Under the pieces are notes generated by a model. The model was not told where the DNA came from. It saw only the letters and a list, made by a program, of their open reading frames with translations, and made no database searches. 63,908 nt of DNA from Bacillus sp. MYb209 (GTDB lineage Bacteria > Bacillota > Bacilli > Bacillales > Bacillaceae_G). Location: assembly GCF_002975175.1 (NCBI RefSeq), contig NZ_PCNZ01000024.1:1-63908 (forward strand), in the 5' to 3' direction. Positions 16,842-26,351 of this stretch are shown here, piece by piece. How positions within the stretch are numbered: position 1 is the stretch's first letter; the number at the start of each line of letters is the position of its first letter. Made by a program: the position numbers and the translations under genes.

Positions 16842-18638
16842 TTAAATTTTAAACTGACTCGTATACAGATCAAAGTAAAACCCTCCATCTTCCATGAGAG
16901 TTTCATGATTTCCTCTCTCTAAAATACTTCCATCTTTTATTACAAGTATTTGATCTGCTTTTTCAATTGTTTTCAGTCGATGAGCAATTACAAAGCTCGT
17001 TCGCCCTCTCATTAAATTATTTAATCCTGCTTGAATTTGTAATTCTGTTCTCGTATCAATATTAGATGTAGCTTCATCGAGAATTAATATATCTGCATCG
17101 GCTAATATCGCTCGTGCAATCGCAAGGAGTTGTTTTTGTCCTTGACTTAAATTCGAACCTTCTGAAGCGATTTCTGTTTCATATTGATGAGGTAAATGCT
17201 TAATAAAAGAATGTGCAGATGCTGCCTTCGCTGCATTAATTACTTCTTCATCACTTGCATCTAATCGTCCATAACGGACATTATCCATAATCGTCCCAGC
17301 AAATAAATACGTATCCTGTAAAACAACCCCTATTTTACTCCGCAAAGAATTAATATCATAATCCTTTATATCTTTTTCATCAATGCTAATTTGCCCTTTT
17401 TGAATGTCATAAAAGCGAGTTAACAAATTAATAATTGTTGTTTTTCCTGATCCAGTTGGACCGACTAAAGCGATTGTCTCCCCAGGATTCGCCTCGAGAC
17501 TCACATCTTTTAAAATCATGTTGTCCTGTGCGTATCCAAATGAAACTTTCTCAAGCCTAACATGTCCTTGTAAATTTTGTACAAGTACTGCATCTTTTTT
17601 ATTTTGAATTTCTGGTACTTCATCCATAATTTCAAAGACACGTTCTCCTCCAGCAACTGCCGCTTGAATCGTATTCATTAAAGTTGCAAATTGACTAAGT
17701 GGTCTTGAAAATTGTCGAGAATAATTAATAAAAGCTGCAATGACACCTACCGTTGTCATTCCGTTTAATACCATTACCGATCCAGTTCCAATTACAAGCC
17801 CCATTCCTAAGTTATTAATAAAGTTCATACTTGGAAAAATAAATGCTGAAAACGTTTCAGCCTTCGTTGCTGAAATTCTTAGCTGTTCGTTAATTTCATT
17901 AAAGTTATGTACGGTTTCTTTTTCTTTTCCGTATAACGTAGTTACGTCTGCACCTGTAATAGCTTCCTCGATAAATCCATTTAATTCCCCTAAATCCTTT
18001 TGACGCTTCGCAAAGTTTTTACCACTATAAGCAACTAGTTTTTTTGTAACGAAAAACATAAGAGGTACTGTAATTAAAGTTACAATCGCTAAAATCCAAT
18101 CTAATGAAAACATCGCAATTGTTACACCTATAAATGTTAACGCTGATGAAATGATTTGCACAACACTTTGTGTCAAAGCTTGATTTAAGTTATCAATATC
18201 ATTTGTCACACGGCTCATTAAATCACCTTGCGAACGTACATCAAAGAATCTTAGAGAAAGCGTTTGGATTTTATCAAAAATATCTTGTCGTATTTTTTGT
18301 ATCGTCTTTAATGCAACATTAATCATTACAAATGTTTGTAACCATGTTAACAATACGGTTATCCCATATATTACAATGAGCAGCATGCACATTCTTGCTG
18401 TCCCACTTAAATCCTTCGGTACAATGTATTCATCAATAATGACCCCCATATAATATGGCCCAAGTAAACCGAGTAATGTCGTAATAAATACAAGAATAAT
18501 AACGAACATAAGAGATGCTTTTTGATACCCCATATAGTTCCATATTCGCATTATAGTTCCTTTAGTATTCTTTACTTTTCCCGTTTTCGGATTATTACGT
18601 CCACCTTTATTTCCAAATTGTCCTTGAAAATTACGCAC
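16842..18638 (-). CDS. ABC exporter half-transporter, consensus ATPase subunit
   Basis: 598 aa starting at GTG 18638 after AAGGAGGGG; the open frame runs on to 18740 within the preceding gene. After a basic N-terminus come six membrane helices (about 35-330) and then an ATPase with Walker A GPTGSGKTT, signature LSQGQKQL and Walker B ILILDEATSNID with the catalytic Glu. It overlaps the upstream gene by eight bases, implying tight coupling. The canonical Glu paired with a non-canonical LSQGQ signature marks it as one half of a heterodimeric multidrug or lipid exporter. Confidence 0.93.
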   Translation of the reverse strand: MRNFQGQFGNKGGRNNPKTGKVKNTKGTIMRIWNYMGYQKASLMFVIILVFITTLLGLLGPYYMGVIIDEYIVPKDLSGTARMCMLLIVIYGITVLLTWLQTFVMINVALKTIQKIRQDIFDKIQTLSLRFFDVRSQGDLMSRVTNDIDNLNQALTQSVVQIISSALTFIGVTIAMFSLDWILAIVTLITVPLMFFVTKKLVAYSGKNFAKRQKDLGELNGFIEEAITGADVTTLYGKEKETVHNFNEINEQLRISATKAETFSAFIFPSMNFINNLGMGLVIGTGSVMVLNGMTTVGVIAAFINYSRQFSRPLSQFATLMNTIQAAVAGGERVFEIMDEVPEIQNKKDAVLVQNLQGHVRLEKVSFGYAQDNMILKDVSLEANPGETIALVGPTGSGKTTIINLLTRFYDIQKGQISIDEKDIKDYDINSLRSKIGVVLQDTYLFAGTIMDNVRYGRLDASDEEVINAAKAASAHSFIKHLPHQYETEIASEGSNLSQGQKQLLAIARAILADADILILDEATSNIDTRTELQIQAGLNNLMRGRTSFVIAHRLKTIEKADQILVIKDGSILERGNHETLMEDGGFYFDLYTSQFKI

Positions 18639-20385
18639 GCTCTTCCCCTCCTTCTTGCCGCAGGTTGCCACCTTGGGAAAGATAAATTTCCTGATACACT
18701 TCACAAGTTGCCAATAAAGCCTCATGCGTACCATTTCCAACTAATTCACCGTTATTCAAAACGAGGATTTTATCAGCATCTATAATAGAAGATATTTTTG
18801 ATGCAATTAAAAATGTCGTTGTGCCACTATATTTCGTCCTTAACGCTTCCTGTATTACAGCTTCTGACTTCGCATCAACTGCCGATGTAGAATCGTCTAA
18901 TACAAGAATAGATGGCTTTCTCACTAGGGCTCTTGCAATAGATATACGTTGTTTTTGACCGCCAGATAGATTGGTTGCACCTTGTGTTAAGTTATATTGA
19001 TAAGAGTCGTCCAGCTTATTGATAAACTCAGTCGCACAAGCAGATGAAGATGCTAATTCCAATTCATCATAAGTTGCATCTTCTTTGCCATAACGTAAAT
19101 TCTTTTCTATACTGCCTGAAAAAAGAAGTGCCTTTTGTGGAACGAAGCCAATGGAAGCACGAAGTTTTTGCAAATCGTATGCTTTCACATTAACATCATC
19201 TATACATATTTCACCTTGATCAACATCGTAAAGTCGTGGCAATAGTTTCGCCAATGTAGATTTACCACTTCCGGTAGATCCAATAATCCCTATTTTTTCA
19301 CCTTTACGTACGGTAAATGAAATATTTTTTAAAACATATTCATTATTTTTCGTATAACTGTAGCTAACATTTTTAAACTCTACATTACCATCCACTTGTT
19401 TTGGTTCATATACGTCGCCTTCAGTTGTAATATCAATTTCAGTATGTAAGACTTGTTGTACACGATCAGCTGATGGAAAAGCACGGGCAATTTGAATAAA
19501 TACCATACTAATAGACATAAGTGACATTAAAATGATATTTAAATAGTTAATAAAAGCTAAAATGGCCCCTACTTGGAGTGTACCGTTAAAAACTTTCTCG
19601 CCACCAATCCATAAAGTTGCTACAATCCCGCTATTTACAACTAGCATAATAATTGGCATCATCAATGAAATAATTTGTATAGCACGAATATTTATTTCAG
19701 TTAAACTTGTATTAACTTTCTCAAACTGTGAGATTTCATATTTTTGTCTTACATATGCTTTTATAACACGTACACCTGATAAATTTTCTTGTAGCTTTGT
19801 GTTTACTTTATCTAATGCTTCTTGTACTCGTTTAAATGAACCGCTCGCTTGACCTGCAATCAATACAATTGCAACTAATAATACGGGTACCACAACAAGT
19901 AAAATTGGAAATAGGTCTCTCGCTGTTACAAAGACTATAATGATACTTCCAATAAATAATAACGGTCCACGGACAAGTACACGTAACGTCATCGTCATTG
20001 CCGATTGAATAGATGTAATATCATTTGTCACGATTGTTAATAATTTACCTGTTCCAAATGAATCACGATTTTTGCTAGAAAATGTTTCTATTTTCGCAAA
20101 CACATCTTTTCGTATGTCTGTAGCGAAATTAACAGCAGCTCTTGTAGAATACATCATACAACCAAGTCCTCCAACTAAACCGATTGCTGCTGCCCCTATC
20201 ATAAGAAGCCCCATTTTTATTACATAATTCAAATCCCGGTTTGCAATTCCAACATCAATAATGTGCTGCATAATAGTCGGTTGAATTAAGTCCATCGCAA
20301 CCTCCAGTACCATAAATAGTGGTCCAATAATGGCGAAGAACATGTATGGTCTTAAATACTGTAATAACTTGCGAAATGATTTCAT
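18631..20385 (-). CDS. ABC exporter half-transporter, degenerate-site subunit
   Basis: 584 aa with six membrane helices (about 15-310), Walker A GSTGSGKST, signature LSGGQKQR and Walker B ILVLDDSTSAVD. Asp replaces the catalytic Glu, as in the degenerate subunit of heterodimeric exporters such as BmrC/BmrD or TM287/288. It is first in the operon (AGGAG, ATG 20385) and overlaps the partner gene. The two together form one consensus and one degenerate nucleotide site. No regulator is adjacent; the substrate is unknown. Confidence 0.93.
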   Translation of the reverse strand: MKSFRKLLQYLRPYMFFAIIGPLFMVLEVAMDLIQPTIMQHIIDVGIANRDLNYVIKMGLLMIGAAAIGLVGGLGCMMYSTRAAVNFATDIRKDVFAKIETFSSKNRDSFGTGKLLTIVTNDITSIQSAMTMTLRVLVRGPLLFIGSIIIVFVTARDLFPILLVVVPVLLVAIVLIAGQASGSFKRVQEALDKVNTKLQENLSGVRVIKAYVRQKYEISQFEKVNTSLTEINIRAIQIISLMMPIIMLVVNSGIVATLWIGGEKVFNGTLQVGAILAFINYLNIILMSLMSISMVFIQIARAFPSADRVQQVLHTEIDITTEGDVYEPKQVDGNVEFKNVSYSYTKNNEYVLKNISFTVRKGEKIGIIGSTGSGKSTLAKLLPRLYDVDQGEICIDDVNVKAYDLQKLRASIGFVPQKALLFSGSIEKNLRYGKEDATYDELELASSSACATEFINKLDDSYQYNLTQGATNLSGGQKQRISIARALVRKPSILVLDDSTSAVDAKSEAVIQEALRTKYSGTTTFLIASKISSIIDADKILVLNNGELVGNGTHEALLATCEVYQEIYLSQGGNLRQEGGEERA

Positions 20386-20729
20386 ACATAATCTCCTTTT
20401 CTCATGAAATTACCATTGAATAATTCATATTCCTCCTTATTTAAGCGATATAGTCTGTAATTTCTTCATTAGTCCTATTATATTATGCAAATTAATATTT
20501 AACATTATTAAATGATAAGCATTTATGACTTTCCGGTCAATAAATGTGCTTTATCTTACGTAAATACAAAAACCACATTCTTAATAGAAAGAATGCGGTT
20601 TTTTATTTATATTTGTTCAATTGTAAAATTCAATCGCGAATCATTATTTTTAGATGGGTTTCACGTGTAAAAACTTATTTTAATAGGATTATTACCTTTA
20701 TCCTCCATCAAAAGCATCTATATAAATAT
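20386..20729. other. Interval with terminator, no gene
   Basis: It holds the ABC operon promoter region (minus strand, just above 20400) and the stem at 20571-20606. I see no supported reading frame. Confidence 0.5.
20571..20606. terminator. Terminator downstream of the GNAT gene
   Basis: The stem AACCACATTCTT / AAGAATGCGGTT has T-rich flanks on both strands. Confidence 0.75.
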
Positions 20730-21614
20730 TTAAAACTCCGTTAAAACTGGGAATTTATATCCTTTAAAATCTAATTCTTTATTACTTCGAACCATCAAAT
20801 ACTTACTAGACTGTAATTCTGTATATTGTACATCATCAATCCCTAATTGATCTGGGCAAAAATAAAATTCAATCTCTGTAAATGATTCAGAGATTTCCTC
20901 ACATAATTCATCTAAAATCGGAAGTACTGGAGCAAATACTCCATATAACTTTAGCTTTTCATCTTCTACTTCATAAACGATCATCGCATCTAGTTTCTTA
21001 GAATAATACAGTTTCTCATTCCATTTTAAGTCATACATTTTCAAATAAAACGAGGGTTGATAATTTAGTGTCGAAAACATATTAGAAAGCCTTTGACAAT
21101 TTTCAATGATTTCATTTATTAAATTTCTATCCTCTTCATTATAAAAATCTAACTTTCTAAGTATAGAATCTTTATTATTCTTATTATCATACGGTATAGT
21201 CATCAGATATTCCTGCACAATTTGAAATCCAAATGATTTATATAGTTCAGGGGTTTCAGTAAACAAGAAAGCACATTCAAATTGCTTATCAATTTCTTCT
21301 ATCATCTTATTAAGCAATTGTGTCATTAGCCCTTGTCTACGAAAATCCGGATGTGTCATTACTGATTGAATACCCGCTGCATTTATTTTTTTACCATTAA
21401 TTAGTAACGGAAGTGAAAATGCCGCAACATTTGCAATCGCATTATCATCTTGTAAAAATGAGAATGCTTTAAATGTACAATCCCAATATCCTTTCCCTGA
21501 AAAATCATGTAATGTTTGACTTGTAATCCCAAACACTTCTTCAAATAAAGGAAATAACTGCTCTCTGTTCGGTTCTTCTGATAGAATATTTGCAATTTTT
21601 TCAACATTACCCAT
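20730..21614 (-). CDS. GNAT acetyltransferase, Eis-like
   Basis: 294 aa. The acetyl-CoA binding motif is VMTHPDFRRQGLMTQLL (about residues 85-101) and LYKSFGFQIVQEY follows near 127. The length, with an extra C-terminal half, matches the Eis-type two-domain GNAT rather than the 150-170 aa single-domain forms. The substrate is unknown; amines or aminoglycosides are family precedents. GGAGGT lies five bases before the ATG. Confidence 0.85.
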   Translation of the reverse strand: MGNVEKIANILSEEPNREQLFPLFEEVFGITSQTLHDFSGKGYWDCTFKAFSFLQDDNAIANVAAFSLPLLINGKKINAAGIQSVMTHPDFRRQGLMTQLLNKMIEEIDKQFECAFLFTETPELYKSFGFQIVQEYLMTIPYDNKNNKDSILRKLDFYNEEDRNLINEIIENCQRLSNMFSTLNYQPSFYLKMYDLKWNEKLYYSKKLDAMIVYEVEDEKLKLYGVFAPVLPILDELCEEISESFTEIEFYFCPDQLGIDDVQYTELQSSKYLMVRSNKELDFKGYKFPVLTEF

Positions 21615-21888
21615 GTTGTACCTCCATACGTCGATTCCATTAAATTATATAAGCTTATAAGATCTACCCAAAAAATAATAGTCTTTATAATTCAATATAG
21701 TATCATAAAACATAAAAAAATTATCTAATTAATTTTATGTTTTGACTATTTAAACTTAAGTCGAATAAATCAATATTAAGATTGTTGAATATTAATAAGT
21801 TTATTATATAAAAATAGTGCTTTCTAACTAGTTTTTACTAATAGAAATGCACCATTTATAAAAAAAATTTATTTATTTTTTTGTTCCT

Positions 21889-22023
21889 TTAAGCTTTAAA
21901 AATGATAAAAACAGGTTCCTTTACTTGCTTTTTATTTACCCCTGTTTGAATAAATTCCCCTACCATACATACCTCTTTTGGCAATCCTATATTTAGAGAG
22001 CGTACTTCATATACTTTAGTCAT
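21889..22023 (-). pseudogene. N-terminal fragment of a MOSC-domain protein
   Basis: An ATG at 22023 opens MTKVYEVRSLNIGLPKEVCM... and runs 44 codons to FIIFKA and a stop. The opening matches the start of YiiM-type MOSC proteins (molybdenum-cofactor or nitroreductant related, about 210 aa) as I recall them. The remaining 160 or so residues are absent and the downstream DNA is AT-rich with no matching frame. This is a 3' deletion remnant. Confidence 0.6.
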
Positions 22024-22302
22024 TCTAATTACATTCCTTTTTCAAAACTTCAAAACAAATATAGACATTTTACAAAACGAACACATTTAAGCTATACATA
22101 TTGAAAATCTCACTCCAACAATATATATATAACTTATTTATAGAAAAGATAACTATATGCGCACTGCTACCCGTGAATTTATTGAGCAAAAAAATAACAT
22201 TACATTTATTACAAAACTAAACGAACGAAAGAGATTCCCCTATGTAGCCGCTACACAACAACCTAATAGAATAATCTCTTTTTTATTTCTTGTATCAATA
22301 AA
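22024..22302. other. Interval without supported gene
   Basis: AT-rich DNA. A + strand frame from 22157 exists but lacks a ribosome site, and its 3' part overlaps the end of the gene at 22354. Confidence 0.4.
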
Positions 22303-22336
22303 AAACACCTTTGCATTTATACCAACAAAGGTGTTT
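22303..22336 (-). terminator. Terminator after the 201-aa gene
   Basis: The stem AAACACCTTTG / CAAAGGTGTTT is followed by TTTTTATT on the minus strand. Confidence 0.85.
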
Positions 22337-22353
22337 CAAAATAAATATGTACA

Positions 22354-22959
22354 TTATTTATTAGTTTGTCCCCCACCTGCAATTAATGTACTACCTGAAT
22401 ATGTACCTTTTTGCATAAACACTTGATTAATTAATTCTTTTTGCTCCGCTTGTGACATTACTCCTTTTCCTTCGCCTAAATTCCCACTTTGCATCTTCCA
22501 AATTTTATTGTGATCAACATCAACCTTTTCATACTTTCCTTGTTTCCATCGTTCTAAAATATCTACATATGTACTTTTTTGCACAAGATCATTGCTATTT
22601 ACAATTTCAATTAAACTTTCAATACGCTCTTGTGTAATAAAGATATATCCCCATTTTTGATCTGCTTTCGCTTTTTGGTGTGCCATTTCATGTAATGCAG
22701 TCTGTATTTTCTCATCAGTCCATTTAAAATTTTTATTAAAACCACTATTCGGTAATGAATAGTTACCATTCTCTAAAAGCTTTGCATCTTCCGCTTTCAC
22801 ATTACTATCAGCTAACACTTCTACTGCTGGAGCAGCTGTTGATGTCTTTTTCACAGTTGGTTTACTATGATTTAAATAATACAATATTCCATACGTTAAA
22901 CCTACTCCAATTACTACCATCCCAGCAATAATCCCTAATATTTTAAATAGTGTTTTCAT
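22354..22959 (-). CDS. Membrane-anchored protein of unknown function
   Basis: 201 aa. One N-terminal helix (about 8-29, ILGIIAGMVVIGVGLTYGILYYL) is followed by a Thr/Ala/Pro linker and an extracytoplasmic domain with WTDEKIQTALHEMAHQKA. The HEMAH run resembles HExxH zinc sites, but it lacks a distal ligand that I can identify. I recall a Bacillus DUF6241-like family with this look, without certainty. It is a single gene with its own terminator. Confidence 0.7.
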   Translation of the reverse strand: MKTLFKILGIIAGMVVIGVGLTYGILYYLNHSKPTVKKTSTAAPAVEVLADSNVKAEDAKLLENGNYSLPNSGFNKNFKWTDEKIQTALHEMAHQKAKADQKWGYIFITQERIESLIEIVNSNDLVQKSTYVDILERWKQGKYEKVDVDHNKIWKMQSGNLGEGKGVMSQAEQKELINQVFMQKGTYSGSTLIAGGGQTNK

Positions 22960-23218
22960 CTTGCATGTTTCCTCCTCGATATCTCAGTTCTTACTTCTTA
23001 AATTTCCTTTCAAAAGAGAACATCCTAACTTATAAGATATAATTCCATCTCCTATCTTATTATATATATTTCCTTATATTGTATTTCTTTTTTCGTCAAA
23101 TTTAAAGATTATTCTGTTAAATGATAAAAATTCTTCTCTACATTCAATTTTCCCTTGTACTTATAATGCTAAAAAATAAAAAACAACGAGTGCCATATAT
23201 GACAGTCATTGTTTTTTA
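22960..23218. other. Interval without gene
   Basis: It contains the promoter side of the 22354 gene. A weak imperfect hairpin (23177-23218) probably ends the kinase gene. Confidence 0.4.
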
Positions 23219-23860
23219 TTACGCACGATTCTCTTTTAACCACTTCGTAATAGCATCTAGTCTCGAAACATCAAAACGTCTTTCTTCATGAATGTTCAAT
23301 CCCTTTACACTTTTCATAATTTCCAATTCATTGTTTCTTATACTTTGCGCTTCGATTAACTTGCAGTAGCCTTCTGCAACGTTATTTAAATTTTCATAAT
23401 ACCGCTGAAATGCTTTAGATATATGTATATGTTTTTCAAAGTTTCTTCTTTTTTTCGTTTGATCAGATTCTTTCCGTTTTCTAAGCTCTTCATCACCCGT
23501 GTAGAAATAAAAATATTGATCAGGAAAACCAATTTCCCTATTTATCATCTTTTCTTTATAAAAGTTTTCTATTAAGGATAATGGCTGATTAAATATATCA
23601 AAATGAAAACACCAATTATAACTAAGTGGCTGATATATATCCCCATCAAGTATTACTAATTCATGTTGCTTCGACTTCTGCACTGCTATATTCCAGCGCT
23701 CTACTTGCTTTTCAAAATACCATGTTCTATGTTCATTTTTTGGTCTTTCAAATAAAAAATTCACTTCAGGTATAATGAATGCTCCATAATTTTTTTCTAG
23801 TTCACGACATGTTGTACTTTTCCCAACAGCGCTCGCTCCTTCAAACGCTATAATCCCCAT
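23219..23860 (-). CDS. P-loop nucleoside/nucleotide kinase-like protein
   Basis: 213 aa. Walker A is FEGASAVGKSTTC at the very start and an acidic strand LVILDGDIYQP lies near 66-77, both typical of AAA_28 or thymidylate-kinase-like P-loop proteins. A Lys/Arg lid region (RKRKESDQTKKRR, about 143-155) follows. The start at 23860 follows GTGGGAG by five bases; the frame opens at 23878, where its ATG overlaps the preceding stop. It is an operon partner of the CPBP protease gene. Confidence 0.8.
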   Translation of the reverse strand: MGIIAFEGASAVGKSTTCRELEKNYGAFIIPEVNFLFERPKNEHRTWYFEKQVERWNIAVQKSKQHELVILDGDIYQPLSYNWCFHFDIFNQPLSLIENFYKEKMINREIGFPDQYFYFYTGDEELRKRKESDQTKKRRNFEKHIHISKAFQRYYENLNNVAEGYCKLIEAQSIRNNELEIMKSVKGLNIHEERRFDVSRLDAITKWLKENRA

Positions 23861-23877
23861 TGTTTCTCCCACTTTCA

Positions 23878-24774
23878 TTAACTAATATCTCGTTGCTTCG
23901 CTTTTCTCCCCCATAACTGTTTCCATAAAACGATTGAAGCGATAGAAAGCATTATTGTTGTAATGATACTACCTTCAATTCCAAATGAGCCTCCATGAAG
24001 GATTTCCGATCCATTTGTTACAGGTTTGAAAAGAGGCGTTGAATATATCGTCATGCCACTAACTGCAAAACCATAGACGTTATATTGCGCCCAATTCCAA
24101 ATTGAATGCCACGCGCATATCCCCCAAAGACTACTGTCTTTTAAAACGTAAAAAGCTGCAAATACACCAACTAATATTATATTCGAAATTGAAAGTATTG
24201 TAATGCCTGGATTAAGTAAATGAAGAAAACCAAATAAAAAGGACGTCACGGTAATCCCAATCCACATACGACTTCTAACAGAAAGAACTGGAAATAACCA
24301 ACCTCGTACAACAATTTCTTCCGTTGCGCCTTGTATTAAAAAGGCAACTAAAGATCCCACAATACCAAATATGGTGGTTAGCGTAATATGTTGCATTTGG
24401 AGTTTTACATTCCCTGTTAATATGAGTACAATTACTGGTATTGAGATAAAGACAAATCCTATTAACGCACCTCTCAAATATCTTCTCATCCATTGATTTC
24501 TCCAAAAACCAATGGATGAAAATGACCTTTTCTCTACAAATCTAATCCATAAAAACACAAAAAATATAGCCCCACCAAACGTTAATATCATCTCAATATT
24601 ACTATAAATCGCTTTTATAAATATCGTTTCTGCTTTCGGTAAAAACAGCATAAATAATATGAAAAATTCACCTAAAGTTAAAAATACAATTGCAAGTATA
24701 ACAGCGAAAAAAGGATGAACTTTTCTTCTTCCTTTTTTTGCTGCTTCAATTATTTTAAATTGTTTATTTTGCAA
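23878..24774 (-). CDS. CPBP-family intramembrane metalloprotease
   Basis: 298 aa, about eight membrane helices. The conserved EEIVVRGWLFPVL (about residue 147) provides the Glu pair and Arg, while FGFLHLLNPG and WHSIWNW supply the later His residues, in the usual CAAX protease / Abi arrangement. Roles in this family include prenyl processing and bacteriocin self-immunity. The start is TTG after GGAGGGGG. It is first in a two-gene operon with a P-loop kinase. Confidence 0.88.
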   Translation of the reverse strand: MQNKQFKIIEAAKKGRRKVHPFFAVILAIVFLTLGEFFILFMLFLPKAETIFIKAIYSNIEMILTFGGAIFFVFLWIRFVEKRSFSSIGFWRNQWMRRYLRGALIGFVFISIPVIVLILTGNVKLQMQHITLTTIFGIVGSLVAFLIQGATEEIVVRGWLFPVLSVRSRMWIGITVTSFLFGFLHLLNPGITILSISNIILVGVFAAFYVLKDSSLWGICAWHSIWNWAQYNVYGFAVSGMTIYSTPLFKPVTNGSEILHGGSFGIEGSIITTIMLSIASIVLWKQLWGRKAKQRDIS

Positions 24775-25162
24775 TATTCTATCCCCCTCCTAATTATTGT
24801 ACTCACCAGTATTCTTAAAATATATATAGCCTTTCCTTTAAACTTATTTTTTAATATAAATGATCTTGGTTTAGAATAAATCCAGATTTGGAATAATATA
24901 TAAATAAAAGAGATGTCTTTGTGCCTTTTACCAATTTCTCCTCATATTACTTATTGGTATTACCAGCACTTGCTATTTCCCACCATTTGTTGTAAGATAG
25001 TAATTAAGGTCAATTTAACACTATATTTTCTTTGCATATTATCAAGTATCAATCAGGAATGTTTTGTACTCCTTATGGATTTTTGATAATATGTGAACTT
25101 TTATTTTCAATCGAATAAGGCCGATCATATTGTAATCTTTTTAAATTTTAGGAGGCATTACC
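24775..25162 (+). promoter_or_regulatory. Upstream and 5' leader region of csp
   Basis: About 390 bases without a gene. Cold-shock genes usually have a long structured leader, and the stretch from about 25020 probably plays that part. I cannot place the promoter confidently. Confidence 0.4.
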
Positions 25163-25366
25163 ATGACATTAACAGGTAAAGTAAAATGGTTTAACAGCGA
25201 AAAAGGTTTCGGTTTCATCGAAGTTGCAGACGGTAGCGACGTATTCGTTCACTTCTCAGCTATCACTGGCGACGGCTTCAAATCTCTTGACGAAGGTCAA
25301 GAAGTTAGCTTCGAAGTTGAAGACGGTAACCGTGGACCTCAAGCTAAAAACGTTGTAAAGCTATAA
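25163..25366 (+). CDS. csp: Cold-shock protein (CspA family)
   Basis: 67 aa, a single cold-shock OB-fold. The RNA-binding motifs RNP1 (KGFGFIEV) and RNP2 (VFVHFSAI) are intact. It acts as a nucleic-acid chaperone that melts RNA structure in the cold and in rich growth. Translation is driven by TAGGAGG before the ATG. Codon use is richer in GC than the neighbours (GGTAGCGACGTATTC), typical of a highly expressed gene. ydjO follows after a terminator. Confidence 0.98.
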   Translation: MTLTGKVKWFNSEKGFGFIEVADGSDVFVHFSAITGDGFKSLDEGQEVSFEVEDGNRGPQAKNVVKL

Positions 25367-25376
25367 TTCAAACAAT

Positions 25377-25413
25377 AAAAAGGTTGTTACCAGCTCGGTT
25401 AACAACCTTTTTA
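25377..25413. terminator. Terminator between csp and ydjO
   Basis: The stem AAAAGGTTGTTA / TAACAACCTTTT is followed by T. Read-through could still feed ydjO, since no clear separate promoter is seen. Confidence 0.85.
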
Positions 25414-25452
25414 ATATATAACTAAAAATTTTTACATAAAAGGAGTGGTTAC

Positions 25453-25638
25453 ATGTATCGCAATCGAAAGAACGATGTAGCAGAAGTACCACCAGAACAA
25501 ACCCCTGTTTGGGAATGTGAATCAGAGGATTGTTTAGGATGGATGAGAAAGAACTTTTCATTTGAAGAAGAGCCTAAATGCCCTTTATGTAAAAGTAGTA
25601 TGAAAAGCGGAGAACGTTTATTACCTAAAATAGGTTGA
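25453..25638 (+). CDS. ydjO: Cold-inducible YdjO-family zinc-ribbon protein
   Basis: 61 aa. It has two cysteine pairs, CESEDC (about 23-28) and CPLC (about 46-49), which would bind one zinc, with WMRKNFSFEEEPKC between them. The family is annotated as cold-inducible in Bacillus and commonly sits beside csp, as here. AAAGGAGTG precedes the ATG. Confidence 0.9.
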   Translation: MYRNRKNDVAEVPPEQTPVWECESEDCLGWMRKNFSFEEEPKCPLCKSSMKSGERLLPKIG

Positions 25639-25645
25639 TTTTTAT

Positions 25646-25677
25646 AAGCCCCTCTTATTTAAAATAAGAGGGGCTTC
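25646..25677. terminator. Terminator between ydjO and the GNAT gene
   Basis: The stem AAGCCCCTCTTATTT / AAATAAGAGGGGCTT serves convergent genes. Confidence 0.85.
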
Positions 25678-25680
25678 TTA

Positions 25681-26238
25681 TTAATAATGAATATCCTCTA
25701 CATCTGTTCGTACAATAGAATACATTAATGCATCGTGTTGTTTATTTCCTTGATGAATGTATCCACGTAACAGCCCTTCTTGTTGAAAACCTAATTTAGA
25801 TAACATATTACACGAAGTTATATTTTCAGGATATGTAATAGCTCCAATTCTAAATAAACCTAAATCTCGAAATCCATAAGTAATAATTTCTCGAGCAGCT
25901 TCAGAAGCATAACCATTCCCCCAATAACGAGGATGCAAATCATATCCAATCTCTGAGCGTTTACTCCAAAGTTGTAAATTATTTAATCCAATTGTTCCTA
26001 CTAAAGTATTTGTGTCTTTTAATACAATCCCCCAACGCATTGCCTTTTTCTCAAAGTAATTTTTCGAAAAAGATTCAATCATACGTGAAGCTTGTCCAAA
26101 CTCAGTAAAAGAATTCATACCGTAATAACACGTTACCTCATCCAATGAGAATATTTCATATATTTTTTGACAATAAGATTGTTCTATTTCAACTAAGCGC
26201 AAGCGTTCCGTTTCTAATATAGGAAATGCCATAACCAT
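25681..26238 (-). CDS. RimJ/RimL-type GNAT acetyltransferase
   Basis: 185 aa. The opening ILETERLRLVEIEQ and the motif YWGNGYASEAAREIITYGF (about residues 104-122) define the ribosomal-protein alanine acetyltransferase-like subgroup. It is followed by NITSCNMLSKLGFQQEG. The target may be a protein N-terminus or a small amine. AGGAGTG lies eight bases before the ATG. Confidence 0.9.
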   Translation of the reverse strand: MVMAFPILETERLRLVEIEQSYCQKIYEIFSLDEVTCYYGMNSFTEFGQASRMIESFSKNYFEKKAMRWGIVLKDTNTLVGTIGLNNLQLWSKRSEIGYDLHPRYWGNGYASEAAREIITYGFRDLGLFRIGAITYPENITSCNMLSKLGFQQEGLLRGYIHQGNKQHDALMYSIVRTDVEDIHY

Positions 26239-26351
26239 AGGATCACTCCTTTCTCTCTACTAATTTATTATAGCAGAAAAAGTATTTATAATTAGGAAAG
26301 TCCTCAATGTCCCACAAATCAAACATTTCTAGCGACTCTTTTCCTCATTTT

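Noticed and set aside
22157-22426. 89-aa + strand frame
   Set aside because: It runs through the terminator and 3' end of the opposite gene and has no ribosome site.
22680-22730. HExxH metalloprotease in the 201-aa membrane protein
   Set aside because: HEMAH occurs but no third ligand or protease context is visible; one short motif is not enough.
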